Shown here piece after piece: positions 28,327-37,029 of a stretch of DNA of 64,000 bases. The stretch is from NCBI GenBank assembly GCA_023399215.1, contig JAEWQJ010000026.1:186001-250000 (forward strand), read 5' to 3'. The notes below the pieces were generated by a model. It searched no databases and had not been told where the DNA came from. It was given only the letters and a program-made list of their open reading frames with translations. Every line of letters starts with the position of its first letter. The first letter of the stretch is position 1. The position numbers were made by a program, and so were the translations under genes. Origin of the DNA: Methanobacteriota archaeon. GTDB lineage: Archaea; Halobacteriota; Methanosarcinia; Methanosarcinales; Methanosarcinaceae.

Positions 28327-29061
28327 ATGAATGAAATATTAGAAATGAAAGATAAAATCTTAGAATACTGGGACTACAGAAGTTCTGATTATCACACAGA
28401 ATATGCTAATTGTATGGATGAGGAAATGGAGGTTTGGAAATCTGTTTTTTCTGAAATTCTGCTAACGGATAAAAAAATCCGTGCAGTAGAGGTTGGAACA
28501 GGCCCTGGGCTTCTTGCAATTTCTCTTGCCGCAATGGGACATGATGTAACCGGTGTTGATTTGTCAGAAAATATGCTTGAAAAAGCAGCGGAAAATGCCA
28601 AAGAAAAAGGTGTAGATGTTTCGTTAGTACAGGGAGATGCAGAAAAAATTCCTCTAAATGACGGAGAGTACGATTTCGTTTTGAGCAAGTATCTTCTCTG
28701 GACTCTGCCTCAACCGGAGAAGTTTATGAGTGAGTGTTGCCGGCTTTTAAAAGACGGCGGCCTTATGATGATAGTTGATGGTTTGTGGTTCCAGAACCCT
28801 GATGGGACAGAGAAGAAAAGCAGTCGTTATGAAAAGTTTAATGAATTGTATTCTGGTGTTAAGCCGAAACTGCCCCTTGCAAAAAACAATACACCTGAGA
28901 GGATAACTGACCTTGCAGAATCTCATGGGTTTGAGGCTGTTTCATGGAGGTTTTTGAAAGATTATGATGCGTTTTTGGAACGAAATGATCCGTCTGGTCA
29001 TGCAGCAGGTTATATCCAGCCTCCGCATATGGTTCTTGCAAAGAAAAAAAGTCAGATTTGA
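28327..29061 (+). CDS. Class I SAM-dependent methyltransferase 2
   Basis: 244-residue paralogue of the operon methyltransferase (23421-24113), divergent from binding protein 2. Motif I is VEVGTGPGLLAI (about 56-67), then GVDLSENMLEKA and KYLLWTLPQPEKF. It shares the SECCRLLKDGG segment and a WFQ motif with the operon copy, supporting a common substrate type. GAGGG lies before ATG 28327. It has a TATA box about 90 bases upstream, so it is probably transcribed alone. Confidence 0.85.
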   Translation: MNEILEMKDKILEYWDYRSSDYHTEYANCMDEEMEVWKSVFSEILLTDKKIRAVEVGTGPGLLAISLAAMGHDVTGVDLSENMLEKAAENAKEKGVDVSLVQGDAEKIPLNDGEYDFVLSKYLLWTLPQPEKFMSECCRLLKDGGLMMIVDGLWFQNPDGTEKKSSRYEKFNELYSGVKPKLPLAKNNTPERITDLAESHGFEAVSWRFLKDYDAFLERNDPSGHAAGYIQPPHMVLAKKKSQI

Positions 29062-29189
29062 TCAATCTTTGTAACTATCCAGGTAGCCTCTTGTAAAGGC
29101 TAAACAATTTTTCCTCGGAAAGAGGAAACTTTCCAGGATTCAACGGGAATGGATAACGAATAATCGTTAGTTGATTTATTATATCGGAT

Positions 29190-30110
29190 TTTTTCCTTGC
29201 TCTCTCCTGTTCAGCCTCTCTTTTTCTCGTCGTTCACGTTTTAACCGTTCCTGCTCTAACTTCTCTAGTCTGTCCTTTCTTTCTCTCCTTTTTCTTTTCT
29301 AAGCTTTTCCCTTTCTGCACGTTCTTTCTCTTTCCTCTCCTTCCTCAGTGACTCTGCTAACTGCCTCTTCCGCTCTTCAGCTTCTCTGATCTCTATGTCC
29401 CTCTTCCTCTTTCTGAATTTCTCGAATAACATCCTTTGCTTTGTTTTCGAGGGAAATAAACGGGTTTTTATTGAACTCTTCGAGAATTTTTTTTGCGATA
29501 GTGACTTCGTCAGTGACTTTGCTCTTGAACGATCTAATCAGCCTAATGAATTATTTGTGAGCCTGGTTTATGCTCTTCTTATGCGTAATTATGTTATTTT
29601 CGAGTTTGAGAAGGATTTTGGCAGACGTTCGGGATTTGATTTCACGTACCTTGTAAATCTGTCGTGAGAGATACCGGCGATTTTGGCAAGCTTGTGCTCG
29701 GTATTGATCTTTTTACCTTCCTAATTTTCAAGGTTTCCTGAAATATGGAAACCTTGATTTGTAAGTTCGGCTACTTTTTTACCAGTATAACTCAGATTTT
29801 CCCTCGCTTTTTCCTTAAAGTAATCTTCCAGCTTCAGGCTCAAACTTCCCTTAACGTATTATCAAGGTTTCTTCTACCGAACTGGTTTTGAATCATCCAG
29901 ATACAAACGTCGTTCCTTGATTCAAACTCTCTTACCTCTACCCTAAAAGGAATGTTATGTTTCATACGACCGATGCCTGTTATGCCCTTCGATAATATAC
30001 CCGTTCCAAGCGAGAATTGCGTCCCTGCAGCTTTCAGTTAATAGGCTCTGTTCGAGGTTGTTTGTCTCTTCGGTGGACAATGGGGGGATTAAATCCCTGA
30101 ACTCCTAGCC
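29190..30110 (-). pseudogene. ParB-like partition/nuclease-domain protein, decayed
   Basis: Reading the minus strand across several frames gives a recognisable ParB-like protein. It has LIPPLSTEE and LTESCRDAILAWNGYIIEGH (about 29980-30100), with the GHNR motif, and then HNIPFRVEVREFESRNDV and FGRRNLD (about 29870-29965). LKLEDYFKEKAREN (about 29840) and a helix-turn-helix-like INTEHKLAKIAGISHD (about 29680) follow. A Glu/Lys/Arg-rich tail runs to about 29200. At least four frameshifts or stops separate the pieces. Such proteins are carried by plasmids and integrated elements, so this is probably a mobile-element relic. Confidence 0.75.
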
Positions 30111-30534
30111 TATCTTCAGTTCTATCTATACCACCTTTACGGGATTGTATACGAGAGAGTCACTATCGACCGACCGTGCATACCAGATATTCGTTATTCG
30201 CTATCAATTCATGGAATTCAGAAGGAATAGACAACGAGTTTTTTTCTGGCTTTCCAGCTCACTGCGCCCTTTTTCAAGGCATTCCCTTTCAATTCTGTGT
30301 TTTCCCCTTTGAAGGAGTCATTGACGAACTTGTCGATATGAGTTTACTGATATATCAGCTTATGTGACTGTAAATTTGCGCTATATACTTTTTATAAATA
30401 TTTTTGAATATAAATTAAGATATGTGTTTATATAAAACGCTTCCGGCCAAATTCTCTAACTGTTAATGATTAGGTAATAATTTCATATTAAAATTAGTTA
30501 GAAAATCTAATTGTTTGATAGAATGGACAGAAAA

Positions 30535-30660
30535 CTTATAAAGGATTTAATAAAAAGGAGTTTATGGAGTTCAGAAGTGCTTTCCAGGTACCGCCCGAAC
30601 TCCATAAAGTATGCCCTAAGAGGCAGTGATCATGTTTAGCTTTGCATAATAAGTAATAAA
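30535..30660 (+). promoter_or_regulatory. Promoter plus hairpin leader element, copy 2
   Basis: The clearest copy. TATA box CTTATAAAG (30535-30543) is followed by a perfect 12-bp inverted repeat, TTTATGGAGTTC (30561-30572) and GAACTCCATAAA (30597-30608), around a 24-base loop with CTTTCCAGGTA. The tail TGCCCTAAGAGGCAG and TAGCTTTGCATAATA runs to about 30652. Similarity to copy 1 extends upstream to about 30355. A 28-residue membrane peptide gene starts at 30675. Confidence 0.75.
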
Positions 30661-30674
30661 AGGACGTGTTAATC

Positions 30675-30761
30675 ATGGAAAAATTAGCTAAAGCCGCGAT
30701 AGGCTTCATAGTATTATGCTTTGTGATATTTATTATTTTGATGATATTGTTGTATAGGTAG
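30675..30761 (+). CDS. 28-residue membrane peptide
   Basis: ATG 30675 to TAG 30761. It starts MEKLAKAAIGFIVL and has a single hydrophobic helix (about 9-26) ending LLYR. AAAAGGACG lies about 8 bases upstream. It is the first open frame after the copy 2 leader element. The helix, two positive residues at the N-terminus and an Arg at the end fit a small membrane protein, or the stub of a longer one. Function unknown; coding is plausible, not proven. Confidence 0.45.
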   Translation: MEKLAKAAIGFIVLCFVIFIILMILLYR

Positions 30762-31121
30762 TGTTATTGGGGTCAATTTCCAAGCAATCCAAACCCGTAT
30801 AAACAGACATCGTTTGACTCAAAACACGAATCAAGATGCGACTGTTATTCTAATAATCAATCTGATTCGAAAACATTGATTTATTCCTTTTTTCGTTAGT
30901 AGTGGAGTATATTCAACATAAAAATTTATATTGTTATGAATATGATTTCTTGGTATGTTTGTCCGGTATCCGGCAGAATATTAAAAATCGCAACTCACAA
31001 TAATTAAAGTTGAGCTGGTGCATCCCGTTGAAAGCAACGAGTATGTTCGCGCACCGTTTCAAATTCGACTGAATAAAAACACGCAAATTATGAATATAAA
31101 TAAAACCTTCTAAACAGTTTG

Positions 31122-31465
31122 AGCCTGCTTGAGAAATACCTTGGCAAGAAAGTCAATGTTTCCGGAAGTAGGAGAACTAAGAGTAGCTGTCGGCTCGGCT
31201 TTTGATCTTACTGCCAGGCGAAACGAATCCAATTACCAGCGCATAAGTGATAAGGTGGAGAGAGTCACCTATCAGATCGAACTTAATAATAGTAAGTATG
31301 AGGCTCAGGAGGTCACTGTTGTGGAACACCTGTTCGGACAATGGGAGATTCTTGATAGTTCAAGATAGGTACGAAAAAATTGATGCTTCTACGATTGAGT
31401 TCAGGGTAATGGTGCCTGCAAAAGGCACGAAAATCATCTCTTACACGGTAGAACGTCGTTTTTGA
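31122..31465 (+). pseudogene. DUF4139-type protein, C-terminal remnant with frameshift
   Basis: Frame one reads VAVGSAFDLTARR and VERVTYQIELNNSKYEAQEV, the C-terminal beta region of DUF4139 proteins, and ends in TAG near 31366. The next frame continues RYEKIDASTIEFRVMVPAKG and ends naturally at TGA 31465. An upstream fragment near 31122 reads LLEKYLGKKVNV in a third frame. The N-terminal two-thirds are missing. At least two frameshifts show it is dead. Confidence 0.75.
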
Positions 31466-31497
31466 AAATTTTTTTGCAAAGACCATAAGTGAATACT

Positions 31498-31590
31498 CCC
31501 ACGACTGAAATCGTGGGCATCTAAGCTTTCGCTACATGTAGTCCCAGTCTGAGAATATTGATAGCAGCATTAAAACGACCGAGGATTAGC
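31498..31590 (-). mobile_element. IS200/IS605 right-end remnant with tnpB tail
   Basis: On the minus strand 31521-31590 reads GRFNAAINILRLGLHVAKA then TAG, matching the TnpB C-terminus (normally DRDxNAAINIL). A 7-bp stem hairpin (CCCACGA/TCGTGGG, 31498-31517) follows 3 bases after the stop, typical of the right end of such elements. The rest of tnpB and the left end are gone. In active elements this end also encodes the guide (omega) RNA. Confidence 0.65.
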
Positions 31591-31887
31591 TCTTCTTTTT
31601 TCCTCAAGAGACTGAAAACAAACAAGCAAAAAGACATTATGCCATTCAGCTGTCTGATACTCCAGGCCCTGTATTACTTCTTCTTGAACTTCCACCTTCC
31701 ATAAAGACAGATCAAACTTTCAAATAATACAAAATCTGGAGTAGAGTTATTTCTGTTCGATTCGGAGTGACTTCAACTCCAAAGGAGGAATTGAGATAAT
31801 CCTAAGTCCAAAATTTCCAGTTTATACTCTAGAAGTTTAATAATTTCTGTATCGTAATTTCTACAGTGATAATTCAATACAGTGTTT

Positions 31888-32424
31888 TTACCCTTCAATA
31901 TCATCCAGGCCTACAATCAAAACTTTCTCATTTGTTTCGAGTTCATTTTCTATCCTGATTGCATCCCTCTCCAGAATACAATTCTCTCCAACAACCCAGT
32001 CCGTTGATCCATCTCCAAGCTGGATATAACACACAACAGCCTTTTTCAACTGAAGGTTATTTTTTTCCAGCATTGTAAGAAAATTTTCATCTGGAACAAA
32101 TTCTTCAGATAACATAATTATGTTATAATTTCCTTTTTTGATTTCAACTACAGAAGTCCAGTTTTCATCTTTCCTTAATTCATTTATTTTATCTTCATCT
32201 ACTTTTATGTAGTACATTCCTCGACTAATATTAGAATTATAGTCTATGGTATAATTCACGGGTATGTCGTAATTTTCAAGAATGGCTTTAACTTCCGCCT
32301 CACTAGTTTCATTTTCAAATTGAATAAGTAAACCAGCTACTTTAACTTCTTGAGATTGCATCATCAGTATTAAGAGAGTCAGAAAAACAATAAAAACAAC
32401 TACTGCTTTGCTAATTTTATTCAT
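31888..32424 (-). CDS. UPF0228-family exported protein
   Basis: 178-residue protein of UPF0228, a family I know mainly from Methanosarcina, of unknown function. An N-terminal hydrophobic segment (about 5-22) suggests export or anchoring. Two half-repeats follow, each resembling ENETSEAEVKAILENYDIPV and ending in a K-G-N-Y or charged segment. I chose ATG 32424 over TTG/ATG 32433 because the signal segment begins there. It sits in a degraded region and is read from the same strand as the broken gene at 32460-32784; a perfect hairpin separates them. It appears intact. Confidence 0.85.
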   Translation of the reverse strand: MNKISKAVVVFIVFLTLLILMMQSQEVKVAGLLIQFENETSEAEVKAILENYDIPVNYTIDYNSNISRGMYYIKVDEDKINELRKDENWTSVVEIKKGNYNIIMLSEEFVPDENFLTMLEKNNLQLKKAVVCYIQLGDGSTDWVVGENCILERDAIRIENELETNEKVLIVGLDDIEG

Positions 32425-32443
32425 ATCAATCACTGCAAAAAAT

Positions 32444-32461
32444 GAGGAGTTTTAACTCCTC
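32444..32461. terminator. Perfect hairpin between two leftward genes
   Basis: GAGGAGTT-TT-AACTCCTC forms an 8-bp stem at the 3' end of the broken secreted-protein gene, 20 bases upstream of the UPF0228 start. It could terminate or attenuate transcription. Confidence 0.5.
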
Positions 32462-32784
32462 ACATATATACGGTCATCTTCAGAACCAAATGCTTCTCAA
32501 TAGGGTATACAGAAATTACAGAAAATTGATAATACAATTTTTGACCATTTATGTCATAAAGCTCAACTGGTTTGGGATCAATAGATGTTCCTGTCCAGTT
32601 TTCAAATCCTGATGTTTTAGTTGCGATAAAGTTTATCATGTTCGCATTAGCATGCTTAAAGGCTTCCTCAGCAGTTATAGACTAGTCATTTTCTTCTTGT
32701 GCACTCCGCAGTTGGTATCAATGCCATACCAACCATCAGTATTGCTGAAACTAGCGTTCCTACTCTAATTTTGTCCTTAATCAT
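32460..32784 (-). pseudogene. Secreted protein with frameshift after its signal peptide
   Basis: ATG 32784 (preceded by AGGAGTG) opens a signal peptide (KDKIRVGTLVSAILMVGMAL) but stops at 32686. A different frame then reads AEEAFKHANANMINF, ELYDINGQKLYYQFSV and VYPIEKHLVLKMTVYM to TGA at 32460-32462. The second part resembles the propeptide-like N-terminal domain of secreted C39-type peptidases of this genus. One frameshift near 32680 splits it, and the catalytic part is absent. Copy 3 of the leader element lies directly upstream. Confidence 0.6.
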
Positions 32785-32839
32785 TTATTTCACTCCTGTA
32801 CAATTTACCTAGGAGGCAAGATTTAGTAAGCTTAAATAT

Positions 32840-32947
32840 ACGCAAAGCTAACATAATAATGTCTCTTAGGGCATGTTTTATGGAGTTCGGGTTCTCTAAC
32901 AAGTACTTTCAAACTCCATAAACTTCTTTTACTTAACTTCTTATAAG
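32840..32947 (-). promoter_or_regulatory. Promoter plus hairpin leader element, copy 3
   Basis: Inverted copy. Reading the minus strand, TATA box ACTTATAAG (about 32940-32948) is followed by TTTATGGAGTTT (32922-32911) and GAACTCCATAAA (32888-32877), an 11-bp stem closed by a T-G pair. The tail is TGCCCTAAGAGACA then TAGCTTTGCG. The stem is kept while the loop differs, which fits selection on RNA shape. It precedes the secreted-protein gene at 32784. Confidence 0.7.
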
Positions 32948-33246
32948 TTTTATGTCCAGTCTCTCTAACAATGCAATTTTCAAGCGGATTTTTAGTCTGA
33001 ATTACTTACCAATATTTTTAATGTTTAATGATTTGGTTATAAATTATCTAATTTTGACTATATTGTAATCAATTGAAGAGGTCGAAGGACGGGAACTTAC
33101 CGTTATTGTGCATGCATCTGAGCAAAATTGTTTTAACAGTAAAATTGTTTTAACCTATGAAATCCAAAAAATTTGGTTTGTTGTTTTGTTAAAGTTGACA
33201 GGCTGTATCCCACCATCAAAATAACGGGAATTTGTCCTTATTGCTC
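32948..33246. other. Gap without a recognised gene
   Basis: About 300 bases upstream (in minus-strand sense) of leader copy 3. It shares scattered similarity with the upstream parts of copies 1 and 2. No gene is visible. Confidence 0.4.
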
Positions 33247-33936
33247 CTAAAAAATAAATAAAAATAAGAAGAAAGAGAACCAAAAAGATGGTTTATTTTC
33301 GGATAGTTCTAAGCCATCAACATTTCCTTCTTCATTAGACATATAATATGATTCTGCAATCAATTTTTTCAGCTCTGGTGTTTCTTCGGTAAGATTCGTT
33401 AGGCCCATAATTCCGTAATAAGCTACGAAATAATCTTCTCTGGTTTCAAGAAAAGGTCTCTCATATACTAGAAAATATCCCGACGTTTCAGGACTTTCGT
33501 ACCCTGTTGCATTAAAAGAATGAGAACCAACAGTTGGGCCCCAGGTATTATTAGCTTTGCCTCTTTTAATTTTCTCCTGAAGTTCTGTACTAATATTTAA
33601 TTTCTGCTGGAAAACACTACCATTTTCTTCCAAATATCGATAAAGGGTATCTTCCCCTTTCAAAAATTCAGATTCATCGTTAAAATACCAAACAATCATA
33701 AATTTTCCATCAGAAATATTCACCATATTGCAGTAAGGAGAAATCTTCGGAAAAAGTAATGTACATGTCTGCTCATTTTCTTTATATGTATCAGGGATAT
33801 ACCACCTAGGCATCTCCTCTGAAGGAGGCAACCCTGGACCGATTAAAATAGTATCGAGAATAAACAATATTCCAACAAGAGCAACTATTAAGAATGCCAA
33901 AAAAGCTATTTTTTTATTCATTTTCTTGTAAAACAT
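33247..33936 (-). CDS. Membrane-anchored hypothetical protein
   Basis: 229-residue protein I do not recognise. An N-terminal helix (about 9-30) and a second hydrophobic end (SFWFSFFLFLFIF, last 13 residues) suggest anchoring at both ends with an extracytoplasmic domain between. GGGGTAAG lies 7 bases before ATG 33936; an inner ATG at 33921 is also possible. It lies immediately downstream of the dead C39-like peptidase gene on the same strand and may have shared its transcript. No frameshift is evident, but its very hydrophobic last residues could be an altered C-terminus. Confidence 0.6.
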   Translation of the reverse strand: MFYKKMNKKIAFLAFLIVALVGILFILDTILIGPGLPPSEEMPRWYIPDTYKENEQTCTLLFPKISPYCNMVNISDGKFMIVWYFNDESEFLKGEDTLYRYLEENGSVFQQKLNISTELQEKIKRGKANNTWGPTVGSHSFNATGYESPETSGYFLVYERPFLETREDYFVAYYGIMGLTNLTEETPELKKLIAESYYMSNEEGNVDGLELSENKPSFWFSFFLFLFIF

Positions 33937-33972
33937 TTACTTACCCCAACAATATAAAAATGTAATGGGTGA

Positions 33973-34585
33973 TTAAGGTCTCACCCATACTGCCATAACT
34001 GCGGTCCAGTCACCATAGGCCAAGTAGTGAATATCTCCATCCCATGTATCCTTTATATAAACGTAATCTTGATCTCCATCAAGACGTCCCATGCCAAGTA
34101 ACACTATGATGATTATAGGCTTTATTATGACCATTACCTGTTCCACCGTTAAGCATGCTAAGTACGAAAGGTCTATCTGCATACACCTCGTTTTTTATCT
34201 CAGCCCATGAAACTGTAACATCCTCACTTGCCTGAAAGTTATTATAATGATGATTTCTACAAACAGATAATATACCATCATTAACACGCCACGGCCAAGT
34301 TGCTCCATCTCCAAATGGCCATTTATATGATGTACCCATTGCATTCGCTAATTCGTCTATTAGTGTAGTTTCACCTGGAAAGTTAGGATATCCATGGACA
34401 TCCAAATATCCTAGTACCATTCCAGCCGCAGTTGGAGAGAAACCATTGCGCCAGATATAACCTGGCACATCAATGATTAATCTAAGCGTCCATGGTATAC
34501 TGGTGGAAGATAAAGAATAATTTGAGGAGTTGGCCATTTCTTTTTCTAAGATATTCCATTGTGTATTTGCATTTTGTTTTCTCAT
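33973..34585 (-). pseudogene. C39-like (papain-fold) peptidase, inactivated
   Basis: From ATG 34585 the frame reads a peptidase domain with GFSPTAAGMVLGYLDVHG, where the family has GCSPTAAGMV: the catalytic Cys is Phe (TTC). Later AYNHHSVT holds the catalytic His, then a frameshift near 34100 leads to a stop at 34079. The next frame resumes with LDGDQDYVYIKDTWDGDIHY and WTAVMAVWVRP to TAA 33973, the normal C-terminus. Both the active-site loss and the frameshift mean it is not a working protease. Confidence 0.78.
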
Positions 34586-34800
34586 TTATTCCTGTTGTAA
34601 ATATGTGTTGTTAAAATAGTATTTAAAAAAGTATTCTTCATCTGCAGGGATACTTCCATTTGATTTATTAAAGTCTACTATAGTTGAAAATAGCAAATCC
34701 ACTATTACTTTTTCTTTTGTTTTACTTTTATTATCGGTTAGGGTATACTCTACGTAGTGAAATGTTGGTCCTAAATAAAGAAAAAGAGGAATAAGGGAAA
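34586..34800 (-). pseudogene. Upstream remnant, probably the C39 peptidase propeptide domain
   Basis: The minus strand reads LYLGPTFHYVEYTLTDNKSK, then VIVDLLFSTIVDFNKS and ADEEYFFKYYFNN, in one frame, ending in TAA directly against ATG 34585. No start codon or signal peptide is present upstream. I infer it is the N-terminal part of the same secreted peptidase, split by an in-frame stop. This is less certain than the catalytic part. Confidence 0.45.
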
Positions 34801-35063
34801 AAAGGTAAAATAAAGGAAAAATGAGTAAAAAAAAGATGCCATTGAGGATATCAGATCTGCAAGCCTATATCTAAGCAAGGTCAATATACAAAAAGATGAA
34901 ATTTGCAGAAACGCTGGCGGTAAGGGCGTCTGAATTGACGGCCGCCGGCAGATTCCTCATAAATTTAGACTGAGGAAAATAATCTATTCTAAAGTAAATA
35001 AGTGGAAAAGAAGTTTGCAAGACCGGGTACAGAAGGTTTCTGTAGCCTGTCTCTATTTCTCGA
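34801..35063. other. Spacer after S10
   Basis: About 260 AT-rich bases between the end of the S10 gene and the remnant. No gene, RNA or clear terminator stem is visible. Confidence 0.35.
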
Positions 35064-35408
<345 letters not shown>

Positions 35409-35427
<19 letters not shown>

Positions 35428-36677
35428 ATACACATGCCGGCGGCGATTGTCATACCCATATCACGGATAGCGAACCTGCCGAGCTGTGGAATTTCTTTTA
35501 CTGGCTCGATAACCATCGGCTTTGTTGGTTTGATGGTAACGATTGCTGCATCTCCGGCCTTAAGGAAGGTCGGGTTTTCTTCCTTTACCTGCCCGCTCTT
35601 CGGGTCCAGCTTCTTGTTAAGCTCGATCAGCTGGCATGCGATCTGGGAAGTGTGGGCGTGGAAAACAGGAGTGTATCCGGCAGTGATTGCGGATGGGTGC
35701 TGCAGAACGACAATCTGTCCTACAAACGTATCAGCTACTTTTGGTGGGTTGTCAGTATGGCCACAAACGTCTCCTCTGCGGACATCGGCCTTGCCGATAC
35801 CACGAACGTTCCAGCCAATGTTGTCTCCCGGAAGGGCCTGTGGAATTTCTTCATGGTGCATCTCAATGGATTTTACTTCACCAGATGCTCCGCCTGGCAT
35901 GAAGACGACCTTGTCGCCCTTCTTCATTGTACCGGTTTCGACTCTGCCTACAGGCACAGTTCCAATACCGGAAATTGTGTATGCATCTTCCACAGGGATC
36001 CTGAGAGGAAGAGTGGATGGTTTTTCTGGCTCTTTAAGGTTGTTAAGAGCTTCCATCATAGTTACTCCCTTGTACCAGGGGGTTTTGTCACTGTGACTTA
36101 CAACATTATCCCCGTTGAATGCGGAGATTGGAATGAAGGGAATTTCGCTTGGCTTGAATCCGATCATCTTAAGGATACCGGAGACCTGCTCGACAACTTC
36201 CTTGTATCTCTTCTCGCTGTAGTCTGAAGCATCCATCTTATTGATTGCGACAATCAGCTGGTTAATACCGAGAGTTCTGGAAAGGAAAATGTGTTCCTTT
36301 GTCTGGGCCATTACACCATCAGGGGCTGCAACAACGAGGACAGCTGCGTCAGCCTGGGAAGCACCTGTGATCATGTTCTTTACGAAGTCACGGTGACCTG
36401 GACAGTCTACTACTGTAAAGTAGAACTTGTCTGTGTCGAATCTCTTGTGAGCGATATCAATTGTAATACCTCTTTCACGCTCTTCCTTAAGAGAGTCCAT
36501 AACCCATGCGAAGGCGAAGGATTCCTTACCCTTCTGCTTTGCTTCTTCCTTATATTTCTCGATAACGTGTGCAGGTACAGCTCCTGCATCGTACATTAAG
36601 CGTCCTACAAATGTTGACTTTCCGTGGTCAATGTGACCAATCACTGCTAAGTTCATGTGCGGTTTATCAGATGCCAT
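35409..36677 (-). CDS. tuf: Translation elongation factor EF-1 alpha
   Basis: 422-residue GTPase that brings aminoacyl-tRNA to the ribosome. G1 GHIDHGKST (about 11-19), G3 DCPGH, G4 NKMD and the switch I segment ERERGITIDIAHKRFD are present, and domains 2 and 3 are complete. It has the archaeal/eukaryotic insertions and the expected length. A 350-base gap separates it from EF-2, so it may have its own promoter as well as operon read-through. Confidence 0.98.
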
Positions 36678-37027
36678 AATATAATCTCCTGTAATTATGG
36701 ATGAGTTTCATTCGTATATCAAATATTTACTATATTAAGATTAGGGCGGATCTCAATATTGACTCATCTTTTCTATATTCTGTTATCCTATCAATATTGT
36801 CAGTTTTCCTTTATTGGATACCTTCACGGACCGCCACTATGTATATTTCCAGTAGTCTGGACTGCTGTCCCCAATATAGGCATACCTTATTTTAAAGTTT
36901 TCCGATTGGCCGTATTCCCGAACCAATAGGGATACTCTTCCCTTCCAGATCGGTCCGGGTACTCTTGTCTATCCTGTCTGAGGATAGGTATCCATGAAAT
37001 ATTAAGGAAAAGCGGAAGAGATTCCGC
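36678..37027 (-). promoter_or_regulatory. EF-2/EF-1A spacer with hairpins
   Basis: 350 bases between EF-2 and EF-1A. It holds a GGATAG/CTATCC stem (about 36970-36988), a repeated GGGATACTC/GGGTACTC, and the EF-2 terminator stem at its right end. It is a likely site of a separate EF-1A promoter. No gene is seen. Confidence 0.4.
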
Positions 37028-37029
37028 TT
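37010..37029 (-). terminator. Hairpin at the end of EF-2
   Basis: AAGCGGAA-GAGA-TTCCGCTT makes a perfect 8-bp stem overlapping the EF-2 stop codon (37028-37030). It could terminate or protect the upstream mRNA. Confidence 0.55.

Noticed and set aside
29395..29667. 90-residue plus-strand frame
   Set aside because: It is opposite the readable remains of the ParB-like gene, which explains the open frame.
36701..36895. 64-residue plus-strand frame between EF-1A and EF-2
   Set aside because: No ribosome site, unlikely composition, and it overlaps a probable promoter region.
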